64,000 nt of DNA from WTHC01 sp965218725 (GTDB taxonomy: Archaea > Thermoproteota > Nitrososphaeria > Nitrososphaerales > Nitrosopumilaceae): contig CBDCLO010000002.1 in NCBI GenBank assembly GCA_965218725.1, positions 744,001-808,000 of the forward strand. The letters run 5' to 3'. Every line of letters begins with the position of its first letter. Position 1 is the stretch's first letter. Of the stretch, positions 18,488 through 27,543 are shown piece after piece. Both the position numbers and the translations under genes were made by a program. Under the pieces are notes generated by a model. The model had not been told where the DNA came from. It searched no databases and saw only the letters and a program-made list of their open reading frames with translations.

Positions 18488-19642
18488 GTGGAAAAGGTAT
18501 GTGTTATAGGTGCTGGTAGCACAAAGTATGGTAAATTAGATGATAGTATAGGTGATATTGCTATTAATTCATCTGTAGACGCAATTGAAACTGCTGGTAT
18601 AGAACCACATGAGATTGATGCTGGATATATTTCTAATGTTTTTGGGATAGCAGATAAACAAGTTCATCTAGGACCTGTGATTATGAGTAATTTGGGAATT
18701 CCAGAAAAACCGTCTTTATCAATTGAGTCTGCCTGTGGAAGTGGTTCAGTTTCACTAAGGGAAGCATTTGCTAATGTAGCAGGTGGGTTTTATAATGCTG
18801 TTTTGGTAACTGGAGTAGAAAAAGTAACGCATACAGGAACTGAATGGACTACCACATATTTTTCATATTGTTCTGATTTTTTTTATGAAGGACAGTCAGG
18901 TGCTTCATTTCCAGGATTATTTGCATCTATTGCTAGATCGTATTTAAATGAGTTTAATGCAACAGAAGAAGATTTTGCTATGGTTGCAGTGAAAAATCAT
19001 AATAATGGATTATTAAATCCAAAAGCACATCTGAGAAAAAAAATCACAGTTGATGATGTTATGAATTCTCCAGTTGTTGCAAGTCCATTGAAACTATATG
19101 ACTGTTGCCCATTCTCTGATGGCGCAAGTTCAGTAATACTTTGTAATGAGAAATTTGCAAAGTCTCATAACAAAGACTATGTTAAAATAATTGGATCTGG
19201 TAGAGGCGGCTCACCTGCAGCATTACAGGACCGTGATCACATAACTACTATCCCAAGTACAAAATTGGCAGCTAAAGCTGCCTATGAAATGGCTAATGTA
19301 TTGCCAAAAGACATAGACTTTGCAGAGGTTCATGATTGTTTTACAATTGCAGAATTAGTAGATAGTGAAGATTTAGGATTCTTTGAAAAAGGTAAGTCTG
19401 TTGAGGCTGTACGTGAAGGTCAAACAGAATTAAATGGTTCTATACCAATTAATCCGTCAGGAGGATTAAAATCTAAAGGACATCCAATAGGTGCAACTGG
19501 TGTAGGACAAGTAGTAGAAGTCTTTGATCAGCTTATTGGTAATGCCGGAAAAAGAACAGTTAAAAATGCAAGTATTGGTTTGACACATAATTTTGGTGCA
19601 ACAGGGGCAAGTTGTGCCGTACATATATTTCAAAGTGTATAA
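18488..19642 (+). CDS. Thiolase (acetoacetyl-CoA thiolase-like, lipid-transfer type)
   Basis: About 384 residues. Active-site Cys in SIESACGSGSVSL, His in GHPIGATGVGQVVEV and the EVHDCFTIAE segment typical of archaeal thiolases of the SCP-x-like group. A GTG at 18488 (MEKVCVIGAGSTKYG) fits the TATA-like TTTATATGG centred about 25 nt upstream, giving a leaderless message; TTG at 18473 is the alternative. In archaea this thiolase group works with a DUF35 protein, encoded next here. Candidate roles: acetoacetyl-CoA handling in the 3-hydroxypropionate/4-hydroxybutyrate cycle, or entry to mevalonate. Confidence 0.88.
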   Translation: MEKVCVIGAGSTKYGKLDDSIGDIAINSSVDAIETAGIEPHEIDAGYISNVFGIADKQVHLGPVIMSNLGIPEKPSLSIESACGSGSVSLREAFANVAGGFYNAVLVTGVEKVTHTGTEWTTTYFSYCSDFFYEGQSGASFPGLFASIARSYLNEFNATEEDFAMVAVKNHNNGLLNPKAHLRKKITVDDVMNSPVVASPLKLYDCCPFSDGASSVILCNEKFAKSHNKDYVKIIGSGRGGSPAALQDRDHITTIPSTKLAAKAAYEMANVLPKDIDFAEVHDCFTIAELVDSEDLGFFEKGKSVEAVREGQTELNGSIPINPSGGLKSKGHPIGATGVGQVVEVFDQLIGNAGKRTVKNASIGLTHNFGATGASCAVHIFQSV

Positions 19643-19643
19643 T

Positions 19644-20009
19644 TTGCCTATAAAACAAGAATTTATAGATGTAATTAAAACTGGAAGAGTACTAACCAAA
19701 AAATGTATTAGATGTAATAAATCTTATCTATCAACAATATATTTTTGCAAGCAGTGCGGAAGCAGAAAGTTTGAAAACCATATAATCGACGGAAAAGGAT
19801 ATGTCGAAACTTTTACAATAGTTACAGTTCCACCAACTGGATTCGAAAAATATATTCCTTATGCATGGGTAGTAATGAAGTTGGATAATTCAGAACTACG
19901 ATTATCTGGATTTATGGAAAATATCTCTGGACAAGATGATATACCAATAGGAACAAAATTAAAAATAACATATTTTGATGAACGTGGAATAATAATAAAA
20001 AAACAATGA
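19644..20009 (+). CDS. DUF35 OB-fold/zinc-ribbon protein, thiolase partner
   Basis: 121 residues from the TTG one base after the thiolase stop (MPIKQEFIDVIKTGRVL). A GTG at 19635 in the same frame is the alternative. The rubredoxin-like zinc ribbon CIRCNKSYLS ... CKQCGS is followed by an OB fold (GKGYVETFTIVTVPPTGFE...YAWVVMKLD). In archaea DUF35 proteins scaffold thiolase and HMG-CoA synthase and channel acetoacetyl-CoA; adjacency supports that role here. Confidence 0.88.
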   Translation: MPIKQEFIDVIKTGRVLTKKCIRCNKSYLSTIYFCKQCGSRKFENHIIDGKGYVETFTIVTVPPTGFEKYIPYAWVVMKLDNSELRLSGFMENISGQDDIPIGTKLKITYFDERGIIIKKQ

Positions 20010-20066
20010 TTTATTAAAAACTAATTAAAAAAACATTTAAGAATTTAGTTAAATACATTCTAAGCA

Positions 20067-20225
20067 TTGAATGTTGATGTGTACTGTGGGAGCTGTAGAA
20101 AGAAAATATACAATATGAAGATATTGAAATCAGTGAAAGACGTGATCAAGTCTAGTAATAGTATATGTCCATTATGTGGACAAAGTTTCTCTGCTGAATT
20201 TACGGTGGATGTGATAGAAAATTAA
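20067..20225 (+). CDS. Small 52-residue zinc-ribbon protein
   Basis: A TTG-initiated ORF in the gap between the DUF35 gene and the NrdD-like regulator. Reads MNVDVYCGSCRKKIYNMKIL..., then KSSNSICPLCGQSFSAEF and ends VDVIEN. Two CxxC pairs about 24 residues apart form a plausible single zinc site. The intact cysteine pairs, clean stop and lack of an alternative frame argue for a real gene. Family not recognised; zinc-ribbon proteins of this size are often nucleic-acid or protein adaptors. Confidence 0.6.
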   Translation: MNVDVYCGSCRKKIYNMKILKSVKDVIKSSNSICPLCGQSFSAEFTVDVIEN

Positions 20226-20260
20226 TGGTCACAAGTCTTATTTACCTTTAATTTTTAGTC

Positions 20261-22363
20261 ATGTATATGGAATTAGGCTATGAAGTAGCAGATCATAAAC
20301 GTATTTTACAAACAACATCAAAACGTGTACGCATGATTTTTTCTGTAATGGCAAGCCCTAATAGAATAGATGTTCTTAGAATTCTAAATTCTAAAGGTCC
20401 GTTGACATACTCTGAATTAAAATCACTTGCTGGATTTAAATCAAAAAAAGAGAGTGGTAAATTTGCATACCACCTAAGAAAATTATTACGGCAGTCTCTC
20501 GTTGCACTTAATAAATCAGAAAGAAGGTATACCATCACAAACATTGGAAAACTAGTGCTAAGCTTAGCGAGGCAGATTGAAGAACGTTCTATAATAGAAA
20601 ACGGAAAAATGTATGTAAGAACTTCACATGAGTCAATAGAAGAATTTAACTCTCATAAAATAATTCAATCGTTGGTACGTGAAGGTAATCTTCCACTAGA
20701 ATTAGCACAAAAAATCACCGAGGAGACAGAGAATCGTATTTATAAATATCAAACCACACATCTAACAGGCTCATTAATACGCGAAGTAGTTAATTCTATT
20801 TTATTAGAATATGGACATGAAGAATACAGAAATAAACTTGCTAGACTAGGATTGCCAGTATTTGATGTAGAAGAGATATTGTCTAATGTAGACAACATTG
20901 ATAATGGTGTAGAAGGACTACTAATTAATATAGGACAAAAAGTACTTGAAGAAAATCTACTATTAAATAGATTGCCTAAGGATGTTGCTGATTCATATCT
21001 TTCAGGTTATTTACATATTATGAATCCAGGATTATGGTCATTATTGCCAGATACTGTATTCATAAATATTGATGAAATGATTGAAAATGGGATAATTAAT
21101 TTAGGTGACAAACTTTTAGATATAACTAGAATCAAACCAACAAAAGATACTGATAACTTATCCACATTGTTATCCATGGTAATTTCATTATTGTCAAAAG
21201 AAACATCACAAGAAATAGTTATAGATGACTTTGTTTATTTGTTGACTAAATATTTAAAAAACACACCTAATCTAGAAAAAAAACTGATAAATATATTTGA
21301 GGCATCTTCAATATCAAGGTACAACAAAAATATTATTATTTCATTAAGAATTAAGTTACACCACGGTCATGATGATATAATAAAGAAAATTTTTACTGCA
21401 TATAAAACATATGTGAGAATTACACCGATACCAAAAATAGGACTAGTTATTGACTATGAAAAAAGAAATATGAATGATTTTTCGTTGCTGTTAGCAGAGA
21501 TAATAATGTTTGGAGGACAAATAATATTCTCTAAAAAACAAATATCTAATAAAGGAATTATGAAATATGGTACAGCTAGTGAAAATGATAATTTGGATTC
21601 TAATTCTGTTAAACTTCAATCTTTAACTATAAACCTGCCACGACTTGCATTAGAATCTAATAAAGATGAAACATACTTTAGAGCTAGGTTAGCATTACTA
21701 ATGAAGCCTGTTATATCGTCAATGAAATTGAGGAAAAAAGATATAATAGACCTTACTAGGCGTGGATTAAATCCTATGCTTGCAAGTAGCACACAATATA
21801 TGCAAAGAAGTTCAACATCATTAATTATAAACTTGATAGGGTTAAAAGAAGCTGTATTTAATATACTTGGATATAATGATAAAAATGGAAGAGAAGTGTC
21901 ATATAAAGTAATTAAAACTGCAATAGATGTCGCAACTAAGAACGGGAGTGAAATAAAAGAAAATGTTGGTATATCGATGGTTGAGAGTAGCGGTATTAAT
22001 AGACTTGTAACACTTGATGGAGAAAAATATGGAAAGGGTTCAATATTTAAATACATAGGTGGATCTTATTCAGATGGAATTACACTTACAACTACTGAGA
22101 TTAATAAATTAACAAGTGATAGTGAAATAATAGTAGATTGTAACAAAATATTCAATGAACTTGATGGTGGTTTGTTAATACGATTGATGATCGATAAAAA
22201 TGAAACATTACATGACATTCAAAAATCAATAGAAAATGCTAGTAATATGTTAGTTGCATTTAAACCAATAAAACGCGTTTCAATATGTGGTAATTGTGGT
22301 TTTAAACATAAAATAACAACTGAGAAATGCATCTCTTGTAATTCTCATTACATCATAACATAA
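20261..22363 (+). CDS. HTH / ATP-cone / NrdD-like protein, putative RNR regulator
   Basis: 700 residues in three parts. Residues ~15-110 are a winged-helix DNA-binding domain (RMIFSVMASPNRIDVLRIL, LTYSELKSLAGF). Residues ~117-210 are an ATP cone, the dNTP sensor of ribonucleotide reductases. The rest resembles anaerobic reductase NrdD (LPKDVADSYLSGYLHIMNP) and ends in a CGNCGF ... CISC zinc site. The protein stops right after the zinc site, where NrdD carries the glycyl-radical loop, so it cannot be an active class III enzyme. It stands 131 bp upstream of the class II reductase nrdJ, so a dNTP-sensing repressor or activator is the best guess (inference). Confidence 0.8.
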   Translation: MYMELGYEVADHKRILQTTSKRVRMIFSVMASPNRIDVLRILNSKGPLTYSELKSLAGFKSKKESGKFAYHLRKLLRQSLVALNKSERRYTITNIGKLVLSLARQIEERSIIENGKMYVRTSHESIEEFNSHKIIQSLVREGNLPLELAQKITEETENRIYKYQTTHLTGSLIREVVNSILLEYGHEEYRNKLARLGLPVFDVEEILSNVDNIDNGVEGLLINIGQKVLEENLLLNRLPKDVADSYLSGYLHIMNPGLWSLLPDTVFINIDEMIENGIINLGDKLLDITRIKPTKDTDNLSTLLSMVISLLSKETSQEIVIDDFVYLLTKYLKNTPNLEKKLINIFEASSISRYNKNIIISLRIKLHHGHDDIIKKIFTAYKTYVRITPIPKIGLVIDYEKRNMNDFSLLLAEIIMFGGQIIFSKKQISNKGIMKYGTASENDNLDSNSVKLQSLTINLPRLALESNKDETYFRARLALLMKPVISSMKLRKKDIIDLTRRGLNPMLASSTQYMQRSSTSLIINLIGLKEAVFNILGYNDKNGREVSYKVIKTAIDVATKNGSEIKENVGISMVESSGINRLVTLDGEKYGKGSIFKYIGGSYSDGITLTTTEINKLTSDSEIIVDCNKIFNELDGGLLIRLMIDKNETLHDIQKSIENASNMLVAFKPIKRVSICGNCGFKHKITTEKCISCNSHYIIT

Positions 22364-22415
22364 TGCACCATTTTTGTATTATTTTTTAGTACATAAATTG
22401 TATAAATTATAAATA

Positions 22416-22423
22416 TTTAAATA
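22416..22423 (+). promoter_or_regulatory. Putative Box A of nrdJ with a long leader
   Basis: TTTAAATA inside an AT-rich run, 79 nt before the nrdJ ATG. Transcription would start near 22446, giving a ~50 nt leader, unusual where most thaumarchaeal messages are thought to be leaderless. A GGTGA at 22487-22491 is complementary to the 16S tail but lies only 3 nt from the start codon. A possible binding site for the upstream regulator (inference). Confidence 0.45.
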
Positions 22424-22494
22424 TAATAAAAAGTTGACCAAATTACTACATACAAGTTATATTAGTTCAACCCTAATTTTTGCTGTGGTGAATA

Positions 22495-25128
22495 ATGACA
22501 GATTTCCAGTTGCATGATTCTATAACTCACATTCGTAAAAGAAATGGTACAATAACTAGTTTTAATAAAAATAAGATAGCTAATGCAATTTATAAGGCAC
22601 TTGTTGCAACATCTAGACCAGATCATAATTTAGCTGACGAACTAACAAATGGAGTTATAGCTAAACTACATAAACAAGGATCTGTTAGTATTCCTAGTGT
22701 AGAGGATATACAAGATATAGTGGAATCGACATTGATAGAAAATGGATATAGCGAAATCGCAAAATCTTATATTCTTTATAGGCACGAACGTAGAAAACTT
22801 CGAGATAAAAAAATGAAGCTATTAAATACCAAGTTACTTGATCCCATTGCAAAAAATTTTGATATTAATTGTTTACGTGTTCTTGCATCTAGATATCTAA
22901 CTAGAAATAACAAAAATGAGATTATTGAAAATCCAACAGAAATGTTTGAAAGTGTAGCGACATTAGTAGCTATAGGAGATCTATTGTATGATCCAAATTT
23001 GTTTAGTAAAGATAATAAAATAACTCAGGATATTGAACAAGCTAAAATGTATCTAAACAAACTTGATGATTTTGATTGTAAATTTAAATTAGGTACTTTT
23101 ACAATAAACAAATGGCATTTTAGAAGTTTAATTAATAACTACATATACTTAGCAAAAAATGGGTACATGAAAATAAATTTCAAGGAACTTTTGACAATGT
23201 TAATATCTAAAAAACTTGATAAATATGCTAATAAAATACTTGAATATTTTGAAATGATGTCCTCACAAGATTTCTTACCTAATTCACCAACTATGATGAA
23301 TGCTGGAAAACGCCTAGGTCAACTTTCAGCATGTTTTGTACTTGATATGAAGGACGACATGGAAAAAATCATGAAAGCTACATCAGATGCTGCACTTATT
23401 TTTAAATCTGGTGGCGGTGTAGGAATAAATTATTCAGATTTAAGACAGGAAGGTGATATTGTAGCATCAACTTCAGGTGTAGCATCAGGACCTGTTTCAT
23501 TTATGAATATAATAAATACTGTTACTGAAGTAGTTAAACAAGGAGGCAGACGTAGAGGTGCAAATATGGGAATAATTGAGTCATGGCATCCTGATATAGA
23601 AAAATTCATAACATCTAAAACAAAACCAGGTGTACTAGAAAACTTTAACATTAGCGTCGGTATCTGGGAAGACTTTTGGAATGTGCTTGTTGACAAGGAA
23701 CATAAATATATTTTAAGAAGTGTTAGAAATAAAAAACCAATCAGAGTAATAGATCCAAACCATCTGATTGATCTTATTGCGCTTTCAGCTTGGAAAAGTG
23801 CTGAGCCAGGTCTTATATTTTTTGATATTATTAACAAGTATAATGTATTTGCAAAAGCAAGGAAAAAGCTACTAAGAGCAACTAATCCATGTGGGGAACA
23901 GAGTTTATATCCATATGAATCATGTAACCTAGGATCCATAAATCTATCAAATCTTGTGAAAAGAAAAGCTGATGGTGATTATGAATTTGACTGGCAAAGA
24001 TATGAAGAAATAATCAGGAAAACCACTAGGTTTTTGGATAATATAATTGACATGAATTATTATCCAATACAAGAAATAGATGTTGCATCAAAAGAATCAA
24101 GAAGAATAGGACTTGGTGTTATGGGAGTTGCAGATCTTTTATATAAACTACATATGCCATATAACTCCCAAGAAAGCTATGAATTTCAATCAAAATTAGC
24201 TGAGGCATTAACTTATTATTCTATGGAAGAGAGTGTAGAGCTATCAAAAATACGTGGAGAATTTCCACTATACAAAAGTACTGAATATCCAGAAGGTAAG
24301 ATTCCTGTAGCTGGATATTACGAAAAACCTAAATCTGAACATTATTATGATTGGGATCCATTAATCTTGAAGATAAGAAAGCATGGTATTAGAAATGTGT
24401 TTACAACAACTGTTGCCCCAACTGGAACGCTTTCAATGATTGCAGATTGTTCTAATGGGATTGAACCAACATTTGCACTTGTATTTGAAAAAAGAGTCAC
24501 TGTTGGAAGATTTTTTTACACAAATAAAATATTTGAACAAACTTTAAAAGAAAATAGTCTGTATAAAGAGGAGTTACTCTCCAAAATTGCTGATAATTAT
24601 GGTTCTTTAAATGGAATTGAAGAGATACCAGATTGGATAAAAAAAATTTTTGTTACATCAATGGATATACATTGGGCTGATCACATAATGGCACAATCTG
24701 TATGGCAGGATTGGATTAGTAACGCAATAGCAAAAACCATCAACATGCCAAATGATGTGTCAGTAGACGATGTAAAATCATCATATTTATTGGCACATGA
24801 AATGGGACTTAAAGGAATTACAGTTTATCGTGATGGCTCTCGTCATAAACAAGTATTACATATGACAGGTGAAAATACTGAAAAAAAATTTGAAGTAGAA
24901 CCAAGTGCCATAGTTACAGATTACATAGCAAATAATATAGAAACCTCCTATGTAAAAGATCAAGTTTATAGAGCATTACATTTAAAAAAGACCGAGTTTG
25001 CACAAAAAAAGGACCATGAAATAATAAAAGCAGAAAATAAGATATGTCCGCAGTGTAAAAGCATATTAGTTTTTATTGAAGGATGTAGTGTGTGCGCAGA
25101 CTGTGGATATAGTGCATGCAGCTCATAA
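22495..25128 (+). CDS. nrdJ: Adenosylcobalamin-dependent (class II) ribonucleotide reductase
   Basis: Makes deoxyribonucleotides using a B12 radical. 877 residues: N-terminal ATP cone (IRKRNGTITSFNKNKIANAIY, residues ~10-100), barrel domain with PNSPTMMNAG, LSACFVLD, the NPCGEQ active-site cysteine loop and TVAPTGTLSMIADCSNGIEP, and a C-terminal cysteine-rich tail (CPQCKSILVF ... CADCGYSACSS) for re-reduction. No small NrdB subunit is adjacent, as expected for class II. Its cofactor is served by the cobalamin genes at 40.6-44.8 kb. Confidence 0.95.
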   Translation: MTDFQLHDSITHIRKRNGTITSFNKNKIANAIYKALVATSRPDHNLADELTNGVIAKLHKQGSVSIPSVEDIQDIVESTLIENGYSEIAKSYILYRHERRKLRDKKMKLLNTKLLDPIAKNFDINCLRVLASRYLTRNNKNEIIENPTEMFESVATLVAIGDLLYDPNLFSKDNKITQDIEQAKMYLNKLDDFDCKFKLGTFTINKWHFRSLINNYIYLAKNGYMKINFKELLTMLISKKLDKYANKILEYFEMMSSQDFLPNSPTMMNAGKRLGQLSACFVLDMKDDMEKIMKATSDAALIFKSGGGVGINYSDLRQEGDIVASTSGVASGPVSFMNIINTVTEVVKQGGRRRGANMGIIESWHPDIEKFITSKTKPGVLENFNISVGIWEDFWNVLVDKEHKYILRSVRNKKPIRVIDPNHLIDLIALSAWKSAEPGLIFFDIINKYNVFAKARKKLLRATNPCGEQSLYPYESCNLGSINLSNLVKRKADGDYEFDWQRYEEIIRKTTRFLDNIIDMNYYPIQEIDVASKESRRIGLGVMGVADLLYKLHMPYNSQESYEFQSKLAEALTYYSMEESVELSKIRGEFPLYKSTEYPEGKIPVAGYYEKPKSEHYYDWDPLILKIRKHGIRNVFTTTVAPTGTLSMIADCSNGIEPTFALVFEKRVTVGRFFYTNKIFEQTLKENSLYKEELLSKIADNYGSLNGIEEIPDWIKKIFVTSMDIHWADHIMAQSVWQDWISNAIAKTINMPNDVSVDDVKSSYLLAHEMGLKGITVYRDGSRHKQVLHMTGENTEKKFEVEPSAIVTDYIANNIETSYVKDQVYRALHLKKTEFAQKKDHEIIKAENKICPQCKSILVFIEGCSVCADCGYSACSS

Positions 25129-25267
25129 TACATAATTTATAAGTATATTTATTGAGATTTTTTATTTGGATAACATAGGTTAGTAAATATAGAATCAAAT
25201 AAAATTTGAGTATATATAGATTGAAATCTACAGTTATAAAAAACTTTTTTTATAATATTAACAAGTA

Positions 25268-25340
25268 GCGGTCATAATATAGTCTGGTAGTATTCTGGCC
25301 TTCCAAGCCAATAACCCGGGTTCAAATCCCGGTGACCGCA
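25268..25340 (+). tRNA. tRNA-Gly (anticodon TCC)
   Basis: A 73 nt cloverleaf. Acceptor GCGGTCA pairs perfectly with TGACCGC, discriminator A; T arm CCGGG-TTCAAAT-CCCGG is perfect; the D loop contains GG. The anticodon loop is CTTCCAA, so the anticodon is TCC. The anticodon stem has a C-A mismatch at 27-43. No intron, and CCA is not encoded. A TTATAAAAA at 25234-25242, centred 30 nt upstream, is a likely TATA box. Confidence 0.93.
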
Positions 25341-25374
25341 TAATTATATTATAATACACAGTTAGAACTAACTA

Positions 25375-25671
25375 ATGAAAAATAGAAAGATTGCGATTGA
25401 GCGTATTAACATCTTAATTCAGAACATAATTGGTAACGCTAAATCCAACAAAAAACTATCTCAAAAATATGCTAATCTTGCAAAAAGTATTTGTATAAAA
25501 TACAGAATAAAAATACCATATGAAATTACTATGATCTTCTGTAAAAAATGTAAATGTTTTATATTACCAGGAATAGGTTCTAGAATTAGAACTGGAAGGT
25601 CATGTACAAAATCTGTTCGTATTACTTGCAATTTTTGCGGTAATATTTATCGTAAAATAATACCTAAATGA
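25375..25671 (+). CDS. rnp4: Ribonuclease P protein component 4 (Rpp21/Rpr2)
   Basis: Protein subunit of archaeal RNase P, which trims tRNA 5' leaders. 98 residues: two N-terminal helices, then the zinc ribbon FCKKCKCFILPG with SRIRTGR and a second pair ITCNFCGNIYRK. These basic and zinc motifs define the family. It lies just after a tRNA gene and before rps19e, a common archaeal neighbourhood. Confidence 0.92.
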   Translation: MKNRKIAIERINILIQNIIGNAKSNKKLSQKYANLAKSICIKYRIKIPYEITMIFCKKCKCFILPGIGSRIRTGRSCTKSVRITCNFCGNIYRKIIPK

Positions 25672-25701
25672 TTTATAAACAGATTTGGTTGCTACATCTT
25701 A

Positions 25702-26154
25702 ATGGTAAAAGTATATGATGTACCTGCAGATACATTGATTGATAAACTATCAAATATTTTAAAAAATGAAGATATAGTGGTGCCAAGTTGGATGTTATAT
25801 GTAAAAACCGGTGCACATAAAAAACGACAGCCACAAAATAGTAATTGGTGGTATATACGTAGTGCATCAATTTTACGAAAAATATATTTACACGGACCAG
25901 TGAGTATTAATGATCTAAGAAAGATGTATGGTGGTACTAAGTATATTAATTATAGCACATCAAGACATAAGAGTGCTGGCGGATCAATTATTAGATATAT
26001 AGTACATGCTCTTGAAAAATTGGATTATATTAAAAAAACCAAAAACGGAAGAATTATTTCTACCCAAGGCATGAAAAAACTAGATAGATTATCACATGAT
26101 ATATTTAATGAACTTTGTATTGAAAATACATCTTTAAAAATATATGCAGAATAA
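25702..26154 (+). CDS. rps19e: Small ribosomal subunit protein eS19
   Basis: 150 residues. Typical S19e landmarks: VYDVPADTLIDKLS, VVPSWMLYVKTGAHKKRQP, WWYIRSASILRKIYLHGPV and the RHKSAGGSIIRYIVHALE segment. Ribosomal protein of the small subunit head. PDCD5 follows after 2 bp, the conserved archaeal pairing. Confidence 0.96.
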   Translation: MVKVYDVPADTLIDKLSNILKNEDIVVPSWMLYVKTGAHKKRQPQNSNWWYIRSASILRKIYLHGPVSINDLRKMYGGTKYINYSTSRHKSAGGSIIRYIVHALEKLDYIKKTKNGRIISTQGMKKLDRLSHDIFNELCIENTSLKIYAE

Positions 26155-26156
26155 AC

Positions 26157-26429
26157 ATGAGTTATCCAAATACAAATGAATCTGATTCTAAAGATTTAGG
26201 ATCATCTCAAAAAGATCAGTTACTAAAACAAATACTTTCTCCAGAAGCTAGATCCAGACTAAATAATATAAAAATGGTAAAATCAGATCTTGCTAGACTA
26301 GTTGAAAGTTATTTAATAAATCTACTTTCACAAGGAAAAATAAATTATCAACTATCTGATGAACAGTTGAAACAATTATTGAAGTCTATTCAACAACCAA
26401 AACATAGTTTTAAGATAAATAGGATTTAA
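26157..26429 (+). CDS. PDCD5-family DNA-binding protein
   Basis: 90 residues: a flexible acidic N-terminus followed by the three-helix PDCD5 domain (QILSPEARSRLNNIKMVK, DLARLVESYLINLLSQGKI, SDEQLKQLLKSI). Archaeal members bind double-stranded DNA non-specifically; the exact role is unsettled. Encoded directly after rps19e. In many archaea L39e, L31e and eIF6 follow, but here the run is interrupted by metabolic genes. Confidence 0.92.
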   Translation: MSYPNTNESDSKDLGSSQKDQLLKQILSPEARSRLNNIKMVKSDLARLVESYLINLLSQGKINYQLSDEQLKQLLKSIQQPKHSFKINRI

Positions 26430-26467
26430 CTTATCAAAATATATTTAGGTACAGAATTACTCTATAC

Positions 26468-27541
26468 ATGAAAGCAGTAATATATGAAAAATACGCTAGT
26501 AATGATGATTTTAAAAGTATTTTAGAAGTAACTGATATAGACGATCCAAATCCAAAACCCGACGAAGTAATTATTAAAGTTAAATCAGCTGCGTTAAACT
26601 ATAATGACATATGGGGAATGAGAGGATCACCGATAAAAGTAATATTACCTCACATCGCAGGTTCTGATGCGTCAGGTGATGTTATAGCTGTGGGTGATGA
26701 AGTATCTACCATAAAAGTTGGTGATAGAGTTGTTTCTCATTCTAACATGTCTTGTAGGGTGTGTAGTGCATGTACTGATGGTAGAGAATATGATTGTACG
26801 AAAAGAACTATCTGGGGATTTCAGACAGGTCCTAATTGGGGTGCATTTTCTGAAATCACGCATCTTCCTGAAGTAAATGTTGTAAAAATACCTGATACAA
26901 CAAGCTATGATGATGCAGCAGCTGCATCAATGACACTTCTAACAGCCTGGCATATGTTGGTAGGACGTGCAAGGATTCATCCAGGCCAAACAGTTTTAGT
27001 CATGGGAGGTGGATCAGGTGTTGGAAGTTTTGGAATTCAAATAGCAAAACTTTATAATTGTGTAGTTATTGCTACTGCAAGTCCAGATAAGCTAGATAAA
27101 TGTAAACAACTTGGTGCTGATTATGCTGTAGATCATAGAAATGAAGATTGGCACAAAGAGGTTAGAGCTATAACAAAAGAAATTTCAAAGAAAACCAACG
27201 TAGCTCCAGGAATAGATATATCATTTGATCATATAGGTCAAACTCATTGGAATAAACAATTAACTTTATTGAAATATGGTTCTACATTAGTATCATGTGG
27301 TGCAACAACAGGTTATGATGCTCAAACAGATCTTAGGCATATATTCTTTAAAGGTACTAATATACTAGGCTCAACACAAGGAACAAAATCTGAGCTAGAG
27401 CAAGGACTTTACTGGATGGGACAAAATAAAATAAAGTCAGCTATAGATTCTATATTCTATTTTGAAGATGCAGCAGACGCCCACACAAAAATGCTTACTG
27501 GTAAAGGATTATTCGGAAAAATCCTGTTAAAACCAAATTAA
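26468..27541 (+). CDS. Zinc-type medium-chain dehydrogenase/reductase
   Basis: 357 residues of the MDR family. Catalytic-domain motifs HIAGSDASGDVIAVGDEV and GDRVVSHSNMSC, a structural zinc lobe with CRVCSACTDGREYDC, and a Rossmann fold with VMGGGSGVGSFGIQIAKL. Substrate not identifiable. In this lineage an acryloyl-CoA reductase-like or crotonyl-CoA reductase-like role in carbon fixation is possible, and the adjacent CitE-like lyase hints at CoA chemistry; plain alcohol or quinone reduction is equally open. Confidence 0.85.
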   Translation: MKAVIYEKYASNDDFKSILEVTDIDDPNPKPDEVIIKVKSAALNYNDIWGMRGSPIKVILPHIAGSDASGDVIAVGDEVSTIKVGDRVVSHSNMSCRVCSACTDGREYDCTKRTIWGFQTGPNWGAFSEITHLPEVNVVKIPDTTSYDDAAAASMTLLTAWHMLVGRARIHPGQTVLVMGGGSGVGSFGIQIAKLYNCVVIATASPDKLDKCKQLGADYAVDHRNEDWHKEVRAITKEISKKTNVAPGIDISFDHIGQTHWNKQLTLLKYGSTLVSCGATTGYDAQTDLRHIFFKGTNILGSTQGTKSELEQGLYWMGQNKIKSAIDSIFYFEDAADAHTKMLTGKGLFGKILLKPN

Positions 27542-27543
27542 TT

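Noticed and set aside
22364..22494. A cobalamin riboswitch before nrdJ
   Set aside because: Such riboswitches are bacterial, and no B12-box-like conserved sequence is visible in the short leader.
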